From Paramecium pentaurelia (lineage: Eukaryota > Ciliophora > Oligohymenophorea > Peniculida > Parameciidae): DNA of 64,000 bases. The notes beneath the pieces are model-generated. The model saw only the letters and a program-made list of their open reading frames with translations. It was not told the origin of the DNA and ran no database searches. The position numbers and the translations under genes were made by a program. Positions within the stretch are counted from its first letter, which is position 1. Each line of letters starts with the position of its first letter. The DNA lies in the NCBI GenBank assembly GCA_905183005.1, contig CAJJDO010000001.1, positions 129,836 through 193,835 on the forward strand. The letters run 5' to 3'. Shown piece after piece: positions 22,401-33,980 of the stretch.

Positions 22401-25400
22401 TGGCTAAAATAATTAAGTTAGATTGAGGCTACTGCATCATAATCAGAGGGATTATTATTATTACCATTATATAAAGAAAATATGATTGAATTAGTTAGGA
22501 GAGCTACAATAATTTAAAATTTAATTACAAAACCTAACTTTCACATTACATATTTAGATTTATTAAAATTATGTGATAAGAATTTAGGAGAATTTTATTA
22601 AATTTTAATAGAAAATCATACTCTTAATTTAATAAATAAATTTGTTGAATTAACACATCTTTCTACTAATTCTGATAGTCTAATATTATCTGATTTCATA
22701 ACTTTTAGAGAGAGTTTTGCTTATATGAAATATCCATCTGGATTTAATGTTAAAAATATGATTGGTCCATATAAAGGATTAAAAATGTTTCTTAAATATT
22801 CAAGATTACTATCAACTACCACTTTATAGAATTTCCACAAAAAACTTGCTGTTATTAAAAAATAATAACATTTTTAAATGTTAATGAAAAGTTTTGAATG
22901 GAGAAATTTTAAAGAAAATGAAATTTAATAAGCATTTTCTTAATTATCAGAATATTCAAAAGATTTTAATAAACCTTTTGAATTAGTAAATTTTAAGGAT
23001 TTATAATCTAAATAATTTCCATAATTATTTTAATCATTGCAATTAATTAGAATTAAAATTCTAAATTTATCTTATGTTGATGCTGTAAATGATAATTTTC
23101 TATTTGACATAGCATAACATTGTACTGAATTACATGTTTTAAATTTAAGTGGATGTTAGAATGTACATTATATAGGTTAAACTTCAAATATCTTAAATAT
23201 TGGGAATTAGAAACCACTCCAATTCTAAAGATTAAAAACATTAATTGCTTAGAATTTACCAAATGTTAAAGCTATTGAGATTAGTGGATAATTTTTATAA
23301 AATTTAAATGTAAATTATTGCAAGAATCTTTAAACAGTATATACAAATAAAATAAAATTAACAAGAGTTTAAGCTAAAGGTTGTGGATAATTACAATTAG
23401 AAATAATATAACTTTGGATAATTTAAGGAGTGAGAATTCTATTTGATGAACATACATCTTAAGGTTCTTTGAAAGGTTTTGTATAGCCATAAATTATAAT
23501 AGATGTAGATAAGGAATTTAATTATGATAAAATATATTTAGAAATTATATTTTAATTGTTGAGTGACTTGTATGATAAAATATTACATTAGGATTAATAT
23601 ATCAAATCTCCATTTCCATAATTTTTTTTGAAAAATGGTTTTATAAGTGATGATTTTGAATTTTAATTTAGAGGATTTTTATAAAATAAATTTGATGAAT
23701 AAAATAAAAAAAAAATATTATAATGTTTATTCATTTGTTTGTTTTAGAATGAATAAATTAAATAACTTGATTTAAAATCTATGTTAAAAAATAGAGGTTA
23801 AGAAAGGATAAAAATGTTAGATTAATTCTTAAATGATTTTGTTTAAGCAGTTCATTTAACAATAGAAGAATAGGATTAGAAAATTTAATAAACTGCTTAG
23901 TAATTCTTTTTAAATGTTGAATCACTTACAATTCCATGTTCAAAAGAAGAAATTATAGAAAAAATAGCATAATTAATTAGATAAATTTAAAATTATAGAA
24001 CAACTTTGAATATAAGTTTTACTAATTTGAAAGTAATAGGAAATGATATAATTGGTAAATTCTTTTAAAAAATCTAAAGAAATGATAAACCAATACATAT
24101 ATAATAAATTGATTTTTCAGGGAATAGTTTAGAAAGAGAGAATTTAAAGAACATATTTTAAGTTAATAATATTATATAAGTTAATATTTAATAATTAATA
24201 TTAAGAAATGCAGGTATTGATGATAATATTCTATTGGAAATAGCAGAATATTTTTGGGAATGTGAGAATTTAAAATTAATAGATTTGAGTTAAAATTAAT
24301 TGACTAAGAAAAGTTTAAATAAATTATTTGAAGATGGAAGAAACTTAGCCAAAATTCCTCTTAATAATATAAATCTTAGTGGAAATAAGATAGGAGATGC
24401 AAATTTTCATATTCTAGCTGAAATTGAAGAGAAATAATGGTAGAATAAAGAATAGAATATGTTATATCTAAAGAGTACAATCTTAAAGAATTGTTTTGAT
24501 GAGACTTAAGATATTTAATATTTTTGTGATTTTGTTGCTTAAAGTTATATGTTATAAATTTTAGATTTAAGAAAAAATAGTTTTAATGAATAAGGAATGG
24601 AATTACTTTCAAAATCAATTGGAAAAAGTAAATCTTTAACTACATTGTACTTTTAAAATAATGCAAAATCTAGTAAAGCTATATTAGTTTAAGAAATAAT
24701 GAAAAATACTCATCTTAATAGTTTAGAGATTATTTTATCACATGAAGAACATTATAATGAAGAATTTTTAAAGATTTTTAATTATTCTTCTTTAAAAACA
24801 TTAGATTTAACATTACCAACTATAACTGAAGAATAGATGAAATAATTAGTTGAACTACTTAAATCTAATATTTCTTTAGTTAAATTTAGACTTAATATTA
24901 ATAATAATGATATTAAATAAAGAACTTTTTACAAACTTGGACTATCAAAAATAAAAAACATTATGGAAATTAAAGAATAATGTAATTAAGATATATATTT
25001 TAATGATCCATTTTATAGATAAGATACATTGAGAATAGATGTATAAGATTATTGTTAAATGGGTTTATCAATTGATGGAGGAGGTATAAGAGGTTTGATG
25101 CCAGCAACCATAATAAATTATATATGTAATGAAATTAAAAAAGAACCTTATTAAATTTTTGATTGTGTTGGTGGAACTTCTATTGGAGGTATATTGGCTT
25201 TGGCAATGACAGGTACTTAAGATGGAGTTCATCCATTAGCAGACAAAGATTAACTTGTTAAATTCTTTACTGAAGATGGCAAGATCATATTTGATCAATA
25301 GAAAAGAGGTGTTTGGAGTTTAATTAATAAATCGAAATATGATGCTAAAGGTATTGAATCAGTATTGTAAAGGTATTTAATATAAATCATTAGAATTTTA

Positions 25401-26138
25401 GATATGCAGGAACTGCAAAATTGAGTGAGACTCTTCCTCATACAAATGTAATTGTAACTGCTGTAAAACTATAAAAACATAAAGGAGACAATATGGCTAA
25501 AGTTTTTAGTTCAAGAAAAGCTAAATTAGATTTGACAGAAAACTTTCTTATAAAAGATGTTGGTAGAGCCACATCTGCAGCTCCTACATATTTTCCAGCT
25601 GCTTAAATTAAATCTTTAGCTGGTAAAGAATATTAATTTATTGATGGGGGTGTTGGTAAGAATAATCCTGCAAATTTGGTATTAGATGATTTAAGAAAAG
25701 GTATGCTTAATAAGGATAAAGATAATTTCTTTGTTCTCAGTATATCAACTGGAGTAAGTGTTTTATATTTATAATCTAGGTATCAAAATAAAAGTAACAT
25801 CTATAAATTGATGAAGGTATAATGGGAGTAGTAAGAATTTTAGATGCATTTGGAGAAAGTAATTAAGATTTTGTGGATTTAGAATTGAAAAAAAATTAAG
25901 GAAAATATCTACGTATTGTTCCAGAATACAATTTACCAGGTAAGATTGCAAAATAATTATGATAGAAAGTTAAGCTTAATTAGATTGTACTGATATCAAA
26001 ATATTGGAAGAATATTAATCTGCTGCAACAACAGCTGCCTCTCAATTTTTGGAATAAGAAAAATTTGGATAATACCAAGATAAAACATTTATAAAATGGT
26101 TAGAAGAAAATACAGCAAGAAGATTAGAATCATTATGA
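19470..26138 (+). CDS. giant protein with LRR-like repeats and C-terminal patatin phospholipase, 2195 aa
   Basis: One open frame runs about 5.9 kb without a single TGA, followed by three introns (29, 26, 26 bases) in the last 800 bases. Residues 1-1150 are unrecognised and mostly helical, with a Cys-containing part near 22190-22330 (VPCGNYLSPVSTNFYF). From about 22980 leucine-rich repeats appear (LHVLNLSGCQN, INLSGNKIGDANF, LQILDLRKNSFNEQG). The C-terminal ~330 residues are a patatin: oxyanion loop SIDGGGIRG, nucleophile elbow VGGTSIGG, RATSAAPTYFPAA and catalytic Asp in FIDGGVGKNNPA. It should be an active Ser/Asp lipid acyl hydrolase regulated by the LRR and N-terminal parts (inferred). It starts 47 bases from the divergent Rpt4 gene. 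Confidence 0.9.
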
Positions 26139-26378
26139 TATATAATTATATATATAATAAAAAGTATCATATTTTCTATTTTCATATATTCTTTTAATCT
26201 CTTATTTTAAATCTTATATAGTCTTTTAAAACATGTCCAGTCATAAATTTCATAGGCTATTTAAGATTCTGATTATCTTTAAGAATAATAAGGATTTTAA
26301 TAATAATTTTAATACATTATAAATGAATAAGGATATAATTAGAATCCATAAAATAAATGAATAAAAATTAATTAATTA

Positions 26379-27949
26379 TCAATATATTGTTTTGCAGTTG
26401 TATCCTTGTCTTTTTTTATATTCTTATAGTAATTTTTTAGTTAAAGTGTCATTTAAACTATGTTTTTATTAATATTATTATAATAGCTTTTTAATTTATT
26501 GTTAATTATCTTAATAATCTCCACTTTATTTCTAATAATTACCCATATCCATACTTAGATCTTTTTAAAACTATGATAAATAATATAATTTACGGAATGA
26601 TGTGATTCTTCAATTTATTCAGCACATGAAAAAGGTCTAGGAATTTGACTAACTTCAGTAGGTTATTTACGAAAACTATGAACAGAATTGTTTGATCTAT
26701 TAGGTTCAGCATGTTAAGAAGTTGATGGTTTTTTAATACCTTTATTTTAATTAGTTTAAACTTTATCTTAACATGCTTTTACTGATTATTAACGTTTAAG
26801 TTCTTAATCTTCTGTTATAAGTATATTTATTACTTATCAGATTTAATACATTTTAAGCTGTCTTATTTCTCTAATGTTTAGTAACATTTGAAGTTTCATA
26901 ATGAGATGAATTATTTTTTCTTTTTCTATCTTAATATTCACATGATTCTGTTTGTGTTCTTATAGCTAAATAACTAGATTTGTTATTTTAAGTATTTGCA
27001 ACATGAGTAGAAATAATTCTTTTATGAGAATCATTTCTAGGTTTAAAATAATCATCTTATGGATCTGTTTATAGTCTATCTTGCTATTAAATTATATATA
27101 TATATAAATTATACATAATCTTATAGAGGAGGTTTTTATTTATCTACTTATAAATTGATTGTAATAGATTATTATTTAGGATATTCATTTTCTATATTAT
27201 CTTTTTTATTTAAAGGTTTTTGATTATTTTAGGTAGATTTAAGAGATTGATTTGTAGTTTCAATTGTACTATTATTTTTAATTATTTAAATTTCTTTTTC
27301 TTATTATCTTAGTTTTTGATTCAAAGTATTATTTTTATCATATAATACTTAAAAATCACTTTTTATTCCTTATAATTCTTCTTCTAATTCTTCTTTTATT
27401 TTTAAAGCATCTTCTAATTTTGATTGAGTATTTTCTGCAAATAATTTCAATTATTATTCAATCTAATTTAATTTATTTAAATACTCTTATATGTTATCTT
27501 ATTTCTGCTTCCAATTTAATTAATTATTCTTCATAATCACTTTAATCTCTAGTTTTTTGTTCTTCTACTTATTATTCTAAATTTAACTAATAATATTTAA
27601 AAAATACTTTATCTTGCATAAGAACTGTAAAAATACATCCAATATAACAAATCAAACTATTTGGATCTGTATAAAGATCTTCTGACTTATCCAAAGGAAC
27701 TAATTTTCTTATTTAACATAGTAGCAACTAATTTGGAAATAGGATTTATACATGATCTTCAGTTTTTAGGATATTGCTTTTAATTTATGAATAGAGATCA
27801 AGTATTGATTTTTATAATTTGAGATCAAACTTCTTTTCTGTATGTTCTGAACTATGTCTGTAATTAGACTCCAAGGATGTATTTATATCATCATGGAAAT
27901 GTTATTGTTGCTAAAGTAATTGTAATAGTGTTTTTGATTTTTAAGACAT
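26379..27949 (-). CDS. coiled-coil protein, 490 aa, function unknown
   Basis: Not recognised. The N-terminal ~120 residues are mixed and include hydrophobic SLICYIGCIFTVLMQDK. A long coiled coil follows (LEQQVEEQKTRDQ...LKIKEELEEELQGIKSDF...NQKLRQQEKEI). The C-terminal half is Ser/Asn/Gln-rich and basic, then a last helical part (QQIKKLLQQYQQKHSLNDTL). This layout is common in basal body and cortical proteins of ciliates, but nothing specific is visible. Four introns (22, 31, 22, 23) give an exact frame. It is convergent with the LRR-patatin gene, with 240 bases between stops. Confidence 0.75.
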
Positions 27950-28057
27950 TTTTAAATAAATAACTGATTGAAGAGACAATTTAAAATATATATATTTTCT
28001 TTATATATATATATACATTAAATGAAAAAATAGAGAAGTAATAATAAAAAAAACAAA

Positions 28058-28580
28058 TCAAAAGATGCAACTTTATGTCATATCCACAGATTTCTGTATT
28101 TGCAAATCTGTCTTTATATCTGGAATAAATTCACTTTCTATTGTTGATAAGTCATCCAAACTAAAATTCTGAATCTGCTTTGAGTCTATTTGTAAAGTAT
28201 GCTAAAAAATTACATAAATAATACCACTTATGAGGTTGAGTCTAGTTTATTCAAGTTTGGAAACTCAACAAATTAAGATGTTCCTAAAATATAAATGACA
28301 ATCTATTACTAAATTCCATCAAACCATATGACAATTTGTGTTGAGGTTTTGGTGGTATTTGTTGATCAATTAAGATTTTCAATTAAAATTATCTTAAATG
28401 TCTTTTGTGTTGATTTTCAATCAATTTTGATCTCCATATTGGCATAATCTACTTCTCTTTCTTCTTTTCATCAACATTTAATTATTAATGTATCAAATAG
28501 AAACAACCTAACATATAGGTCTAGAGTAGAAATGACTTTTTTGGGAAAATTCTCCTTAAATCTTCTAATACATGAGGCAT
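28058..28580 (-). CDS. hypothetical protein, 156 aa
   Basis: No family recognised. It starts MPHVLEDLRRIFPKKSF and has a hydrophobic YMLGCFYLIH, a basic middle (WRSKLIENQHKRHLRQFQ) and a Ser/Asp-rich tail (NFSLDDLSTIESEF) ending SCIF. The terminal Cys-Ile-Phe does not place Cys at the fourth position from the end, so it is not a clear CaaX box (the last four residues are SCIF). Two introns of 26 bases each (GTAATA...TTTTAG and GTGGTA...TTTTAG) restore the frame exactly, which supports a real gene. Confidence 0.6.
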
Positions 28581-29080
28581 TATGAATTATTAATATTATT
28601 TATTATATAAAACATAATTTAAGATATGAAGACATTTTATAATAATACTAAATGCAAATGGTGTATATTAATTATAAACAATCAAATTTTATAAGTTCAA
28701 TTATAAAAATTGTCTAATTCATTATTGAACATTTATCATATTCTCCATATTCGACTTTGCTTTAAAAAGTAATTTAATCTGGGTTATTCAAAGACTCTAG
28801 TAAAATTATCAATGTAAGAAATAAGAAAATCTATTAAGCTTTAAAAATTCTATTATATTAGATCTGATATTCATTTTAAGCAAGTATAATTCAAAATATA
28901 TATAATCTATTAAGAATATCTTATAGTTGACTTATTTTACAAATATTCCACTACTATTAAATGATTTTATCTGTTGAATATTGCTATAATACCAATCGAT
29001 TAAATTATTATTCTTTATTCTTAATACATATAGTAGATATTTATATTCAACTATACTATTATTATTATTCTAAATTAAGA
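28581..29080. other. AT-rich region, no gene
   Basis: All frames are broken by TGA at short intervals. No repeat or RNA-like structure seen. Confidence 0.5.
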
Positions 29081-31442
29081 TGTATGTTACCTAATTGAAT
29101 TTAGAGGTAGAGATATCAAATGTTGATGATTTAACAAGTGCTATTAAAATAGTCAAAAGATTTTTCAACAATATAAAGAGGATTCAATATATTAAAAAAT
29201 AATCATATATTTATTCAACTAAATAATAAATTAAAGAAATTTAAAAAAGCAACATTAAAATTTCTTAGCTACCTCTTTTATTATTGTATGAATTCATTTA
29301 AATTTTTAGTTTAAACTTTTTCTTTATAGTATATTAGATGGTTGTATTATTTTCATTTTAGTTGATTACATAATACAACAAACCATTAACTTATAATTTT
29401 TGATAAATTCAATATTTCTTATTTAATTATATTGAAATATCTTAAAAATTAGTTTAAAAAATTCTTAAATTCCATATTATATTAATAACTATGAAATTAA
29501 ATGATTTTATAGAAAATCTATAAACAGATATTGAGAAGATTGCCTTTTTAATGGTCTGAAGATTTCATTAGATTTGATATTGAAATGGTCAATAATATAT
29601 GAATCTTTGAACATTATTGTTAAAAAACAAGCAAAAATACATGTAATCTAAGAATATACATAAAGATTAAAGTAATAATTGATTTGAATATCAAAAATAT
29701 TTGATTACTTTGAGAATTTTAATATTTATATATACTGAACACTTGAGAAAATCAAAACTTTAGTGTGTTTATTTTCTACTTAAAAATATAGCTATTTTAT
29801 GATTTATTCAATTACATTTGATTATCATATTAAAATATAACTTATGTCAAATGATTCTGGGGTTTATTTATGATAGCATTTAAATATAAAAGATTATTAA
29901 AAGACTATGAACAAATAGAAATGATCATCAAAAATTTTAATTTAATCAATTTAGGTAAAAGAGTGTTGCGAATATTGAAAACATGAAAAAGTCTTCCAAT
30001 CTCTTTTATTTACTTTAAGCTAACATGCTTTAAATAATACATTAAGCAAATATTTAAAGAGTTTGTTAGCTATAAATAATTTTGATAATATTTATTCAAG
30101 AGTTGTCAACAAATACTCAATATAAGTGAGGATCAGCTAATTATACTCTAAAATTCATTTTGAGGCATATACTAATGTATGACAATATTCAACCATCTAC
30201 AAACTCTTTATGCCTATACATTAAATTTAATTTAATGAATTTGAAATACAATTTAATATATTAAGAATACCAATTGTAATAAGATAATAATTAAAAGGAA
30301 TTAATAATATTAATATTTTGATATTTCAAGAGAGCAAATACTTATAATCCTTAAATATGAAAAGAAGAATCAAATATAAAAATAAAATGAAGATTTATGG
30401 AAAAATAATTTGAGACAATTATTAGATTAAATTTTATATAACAGATTTGTTTAATGAATTTTGTTTAATAAATAAAGTCAAATTTTGGTATGATTCAGAG
30501 AAAGGAAATCATTGCAAAAAATAAAAAGAAGGTAGAGTCATAGAACTAACCATAACTAATCTTTAGCATTAAAAGAAGGTAAAATGATTAAGCTTTTGAT
30601 AACATATGTATAATTATGTAATTGATTATTAATAGTTTTTTCTAATGAGGAAGAAATGTTAAATTTTTTGTATTCTAGAAAGTAAAAAAGGTTAAATTTA
30701 GATGAATTAGTGGGAAATCTTTCTTTAAATGAGAAGAATTAAGAAATGTAAAATTAATTGTCAACTCTTTAATTAGTGTGGGGTTATAAAGAATACCATT
30801 ATAAAATATTGATTCTGACTAAAATTTTGATTAGAAAGAGACAGCTGAAAAAAGCTTAATTTACTTTAAAAGAGATAGATTTGTTACAAAGTTTAGAAAA
30901 GACTTTAGAGATTCTTTGTTATCTAATAATAGAAAAAAAGTATATATATTGAAATATAAATATTAAAGATAATAATACAATTAGAATAGAATAAGAATTA
31001 ATTAACAAGTGTAAATGAAAAAGCAAATTATGAGTTTGAAGAAGACTATTATGTAATTTAAAAATTGGAGAAAGAGAAAGTATAATCTTAAATTACAATG
31101 AAAATTGATACTAAATAAATAGAGAAATAGATTGCAGAATAATAATTTGAAAGTGATACTGAGAAGAGTTTTGATAGTGAGGATTCTTAAAGAACTGATT
31201 ATGATGATTATGATAGTTTAGATGAAGATTCATTATAATAAGATGGATTGGAAGAGGAGGAATATTCCAATAATAATAATAGTGATGATTCTATTGATTT
31301 GAAAAGATTTCAATAAAATTATATTTAATAAGATGAATTTGAAGTTGATGATAAAGATGAAGGAAATTAAGGAGATTAAACTGAAATGTTTACAAGTTTT
31401 ATAAGATAACATGAAAAAATTATCAAGGATAAAGTTTATTGA
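29081..31442 (+). pseudogene. decayed membrane-protein gene with acidic C-terminal tail
   Basis: The plus strand holds protein-like segments in order but in shifting frames with in-frame TGA. First comes an N-terminal part from ATG 29081 with VDDLTSAIKIVKRFFNNIKR and a hydrophobic stretch LLLLYEFIQIFSLNFFFIVY. Then follow KLNDFIENLQTDIEKIAFL, KYKRLLKDYEQIEMIIKNF and KQYIKQIFKEFVSYKQF, and near 30300 NINILIFQESKYLQSLN. From about 30640 to the TGA at 31440 the frame is better: EEEMLNFLYS, YFKRDRFVTKFRKDF and an acidic Asp/Tyr/Ser/Gln-rich tail can be joined with 29-base introns. I read it as a broken copy of a ciliate membrane protein family. An alternative is a young pseudogene upstream of a short intact gene. 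Confidence 0.5.
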
Positions 31443-31543
31443 TTTTATTAATTAATTTTGATTTTGTATTTTTGTATTTTTGTAAATACAAATTATTAAT
31501 AATATATATTAATAATATATAAATGCATACATAAAATAATTTT

Positions 31544-32507
31544 ATGTACAATTCATAAGGTTATATGTATCCTTAATAATATATGTATCCACATCCACAT
31601 CCACCTCCAAATTATGTTTTCCCATAATAAATACAACCTCCTTAATTTTATTATATGAATCCATAAAATCCAGCTATGTATTAATATAATATTGGATAAT
31701 AACAATAACAATAATAAAGAATCAAATGTAATCAACCTAAAACAAAAGAATAAGAACTTAAATAATAAAAACAATAAGTAGTTAAATAACAATCAAATCA
31801 AAATATTTAATAGTAGATAGAAATGTAGAAAACAAACTTAAAGATTTTAACTGAATAATAAATTAGAGATTAAGTAGGATCTATTACAAAATAAGGATTT
31901 TGTCATTATTGTAATAAGAATGGAAAAATGTGTTATTATTGTTTCAGCAATTATCGATCAACAGATTGCAGACATGGATTTTGTTTTGATTGTTTGATGT
32001 TTAAATTTAAGGTATAAATTTACATTAAATTAAATAGATCAATCCAATAAAGATATTACTTAGACCAGATTGGAGTTGTCCTATTAAATGCAAATAATGT
32101 AATTGTAGTCGATGCACAAGTTTAAATTAAATGGATTCAGATTAATTCATTTCTAATGATTCTGTTGAGAGTTGCAATAAATATGCTCATATTATAGAGA
32201 ATACTAAAAAAATAAAGAAGTAATATTAAAAGAAGAAAAACATTATAAGAGAGATGTTTTAAGTAAAATTTTAGCAATTAGATCCAAAAAAGAAAAAATA
32301 ATAATAGGTAAATCATTGGAATAAAGGTAGTCAATGAAGAAGACTCTATTACTTAATAAGATTAAGAAGTAGATGTAATTTTCATAGGAATGCATTTTGA
32401 AATTGAAATAGAAACATATCTAAAATGATGAATAAATATTACATTAAGTTGTAAGATATAACTTTAGTTCTTTGATTGATTTATTTAAGGAATATAAATC
32501 AGCTTGA
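31544..32507 (+). CDS. zf-4CXXC_R1 (CDCA7-type) zinc-finger protein, 304 aa
   Basis: The N-terminal ~75 residues are rich in Tyr, Pro, Gln and Met, and a Gln-rich helix follows. Residues about 115-185 hold a compact cysteine cluster: CHYCNKNGKMCYYC, CRHGFCFDCLMFKFK, then RPDWSCPIKCKQCNCSRC. Spacing and the end motif W-x-CP-x3-C-x2-CNCS-x-C match the zf-4CXXC_R1 domain of CDCA7, which in animals and plants activates the chromatin remodeller HELLS and reads hemimethylated CpG. The C-terminus is basic and helical (KKTLLLNKIKKQMQF). Introns of 26 bases (GTATAA...AAATAG, inside the finger) and 23 bases. Function in a ciliate is inferred only. Confidence 0.8.
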
Positions 32508-32906
32508 TAATTTATATTAAAATATATTTAATCTTTTTATCATTACTATTATTGTATTCCTTAATAATATCTTTAGTATTACTGTAATATTGAAAGGAAA
32601 TATTTAGATATTATAAATATTTAGATATTATAAATATTTAGATATTATAAACATTATTTTATTTAAATTTTTAATTATTCATATAAGATTTTAGCTAAGT
32701 TATTTATTATATCACTATTACATATTCATTAAAATTCTATTTACTTTTTTGAATTTTGATATTAATTTATTTAGAATATATTATTATAATTTATATATTT
32801 TTAAATTAATAGTGCTATTTTATTAATTTGCAGTATATATATTTTTTGGAACAAAGAATTCTTAATATTAATTAATTTAAATAAACTAGAAAAAAAATAG
32901 ATAAAA
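32508..32906. other. intergenic region with a small tandem repeat
   Basis: AT-rich spacer; only notable content is the 17-base tandem repeat listed separately. Confidence 0.6.
32601..32651. repeat. 17-base tandem repeat, three copies
   Basis: The unit TATTTAGATATTATAAA occurs three times in direct succession. Each unit holds the palindrome-like core TTTAGATATTATAAA. No coding role is visible. Confidence 0.85.
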
Positions 32907-33158
32907 ATGCCAAATACTTCTTTAGTTATTATCAATCATTAAAAAAGATCAGTTTAATTCAGTTAATAACATACTGTTCACATTGTAGAAAACTGGAAAG
33001 AATTCAATTACACTCCTAAAGAGATTAAAAATAAAGATAAATAATTGAAAGTGGAAAAAATAGTTATTAGAACTGATTTCGAAAATTATATGTTGGAGAA
33101 ATACAACAAAATTAAATCTACATTAAAAGAATTCACCAATTCGTGCTCATTTATTTGA
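32907..33158 (+). CDS. hypothetical small protein, 83 aa
   Basis: Single-exon frame starting MPNTSLVIIN. It contains KRSVQFSQQHTVHIVENWKE, where SVQF fits the loose RVxF docking pattern for protein phosphatase 1; this is only a pattern. The rest is Lys/Glu-rich (IKNKDKQLKVEKIVIR...YNKIKSTLKEF). Too short for certainty, but the composition is protein-like and unlike the flanks. Confidence 0.45.
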
Positions 33159-33980
33159 AAAATTTTTGACTTTTTTATATGTGTTTAGTAGTACTAATTT
33201 TATAATAATTTGAAAAACAAATAATTCTTCAGTTCTGAAAAATTATAGTAAATATTTATGAAATCATTTTCATCTGATTTTGATAATTACTTAGTCATGA
33301 AGTCATAGATTGTTTAATTTTATAGATCCTCTTAGTTTTGTAGATTTAAAGACTTTAATTGTCATTGATACTATTTTATTTTAAATTTTAATTTTGAATT
33401 AGTTAACAATTGGAAATTGAATAAATTATTTACAATAATTAGATTGTAGAATGTATTATTATTGATATGAAATAGAGAATAATATTAATATTATTTAATT
33501 ATTTTTGAGAATCTATGTAAATTAAATAGTCCAATTTTTCAGATTGATTAAAATAAGGATAAAATTAAATTTGAGTAAGTATAAACATTCTTATTATCTA
33601 TTCAATTATTATAATACTATAATAAGAATATTTGTTATAAATTATTTTTAATTAAATATATTATATTATGAAAAGTGAATGAATAAAGTTTATTTCATTA
33701 ATAATACTATTATAAATGAAATATTATCATCCTTTTATTATCATATAAGAGTGGAAATTCTAAATCTTATGAACTAATGATAAGTAAATTATATTGTTTA
33801 AGATATATATTTACAATAAATTGTAATAAATTTGATATAACAATAAACATCTAAATATGATTTTATTAATAGACATCTATTTATATTAATCACTCATTAT
33901 TAAGGATTGATCACTTTTGTTTGAGATAATTTATTAAATTGAAAAGTAATATTATATTTAATTTAATTTAAAATTTCAAA
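33159..33980. other. AT-rich intergenic region
   Basis: No protein-like frame on either strand; nothing supported. Confidence 0.55.

Noticed and set aside
28058..28580. A CaaX prenylation box at the C-terminus of the 156-residue protein
   Set aside because: The Cys is third, not fourth, from the end (SCIF), so the motif does not fit.
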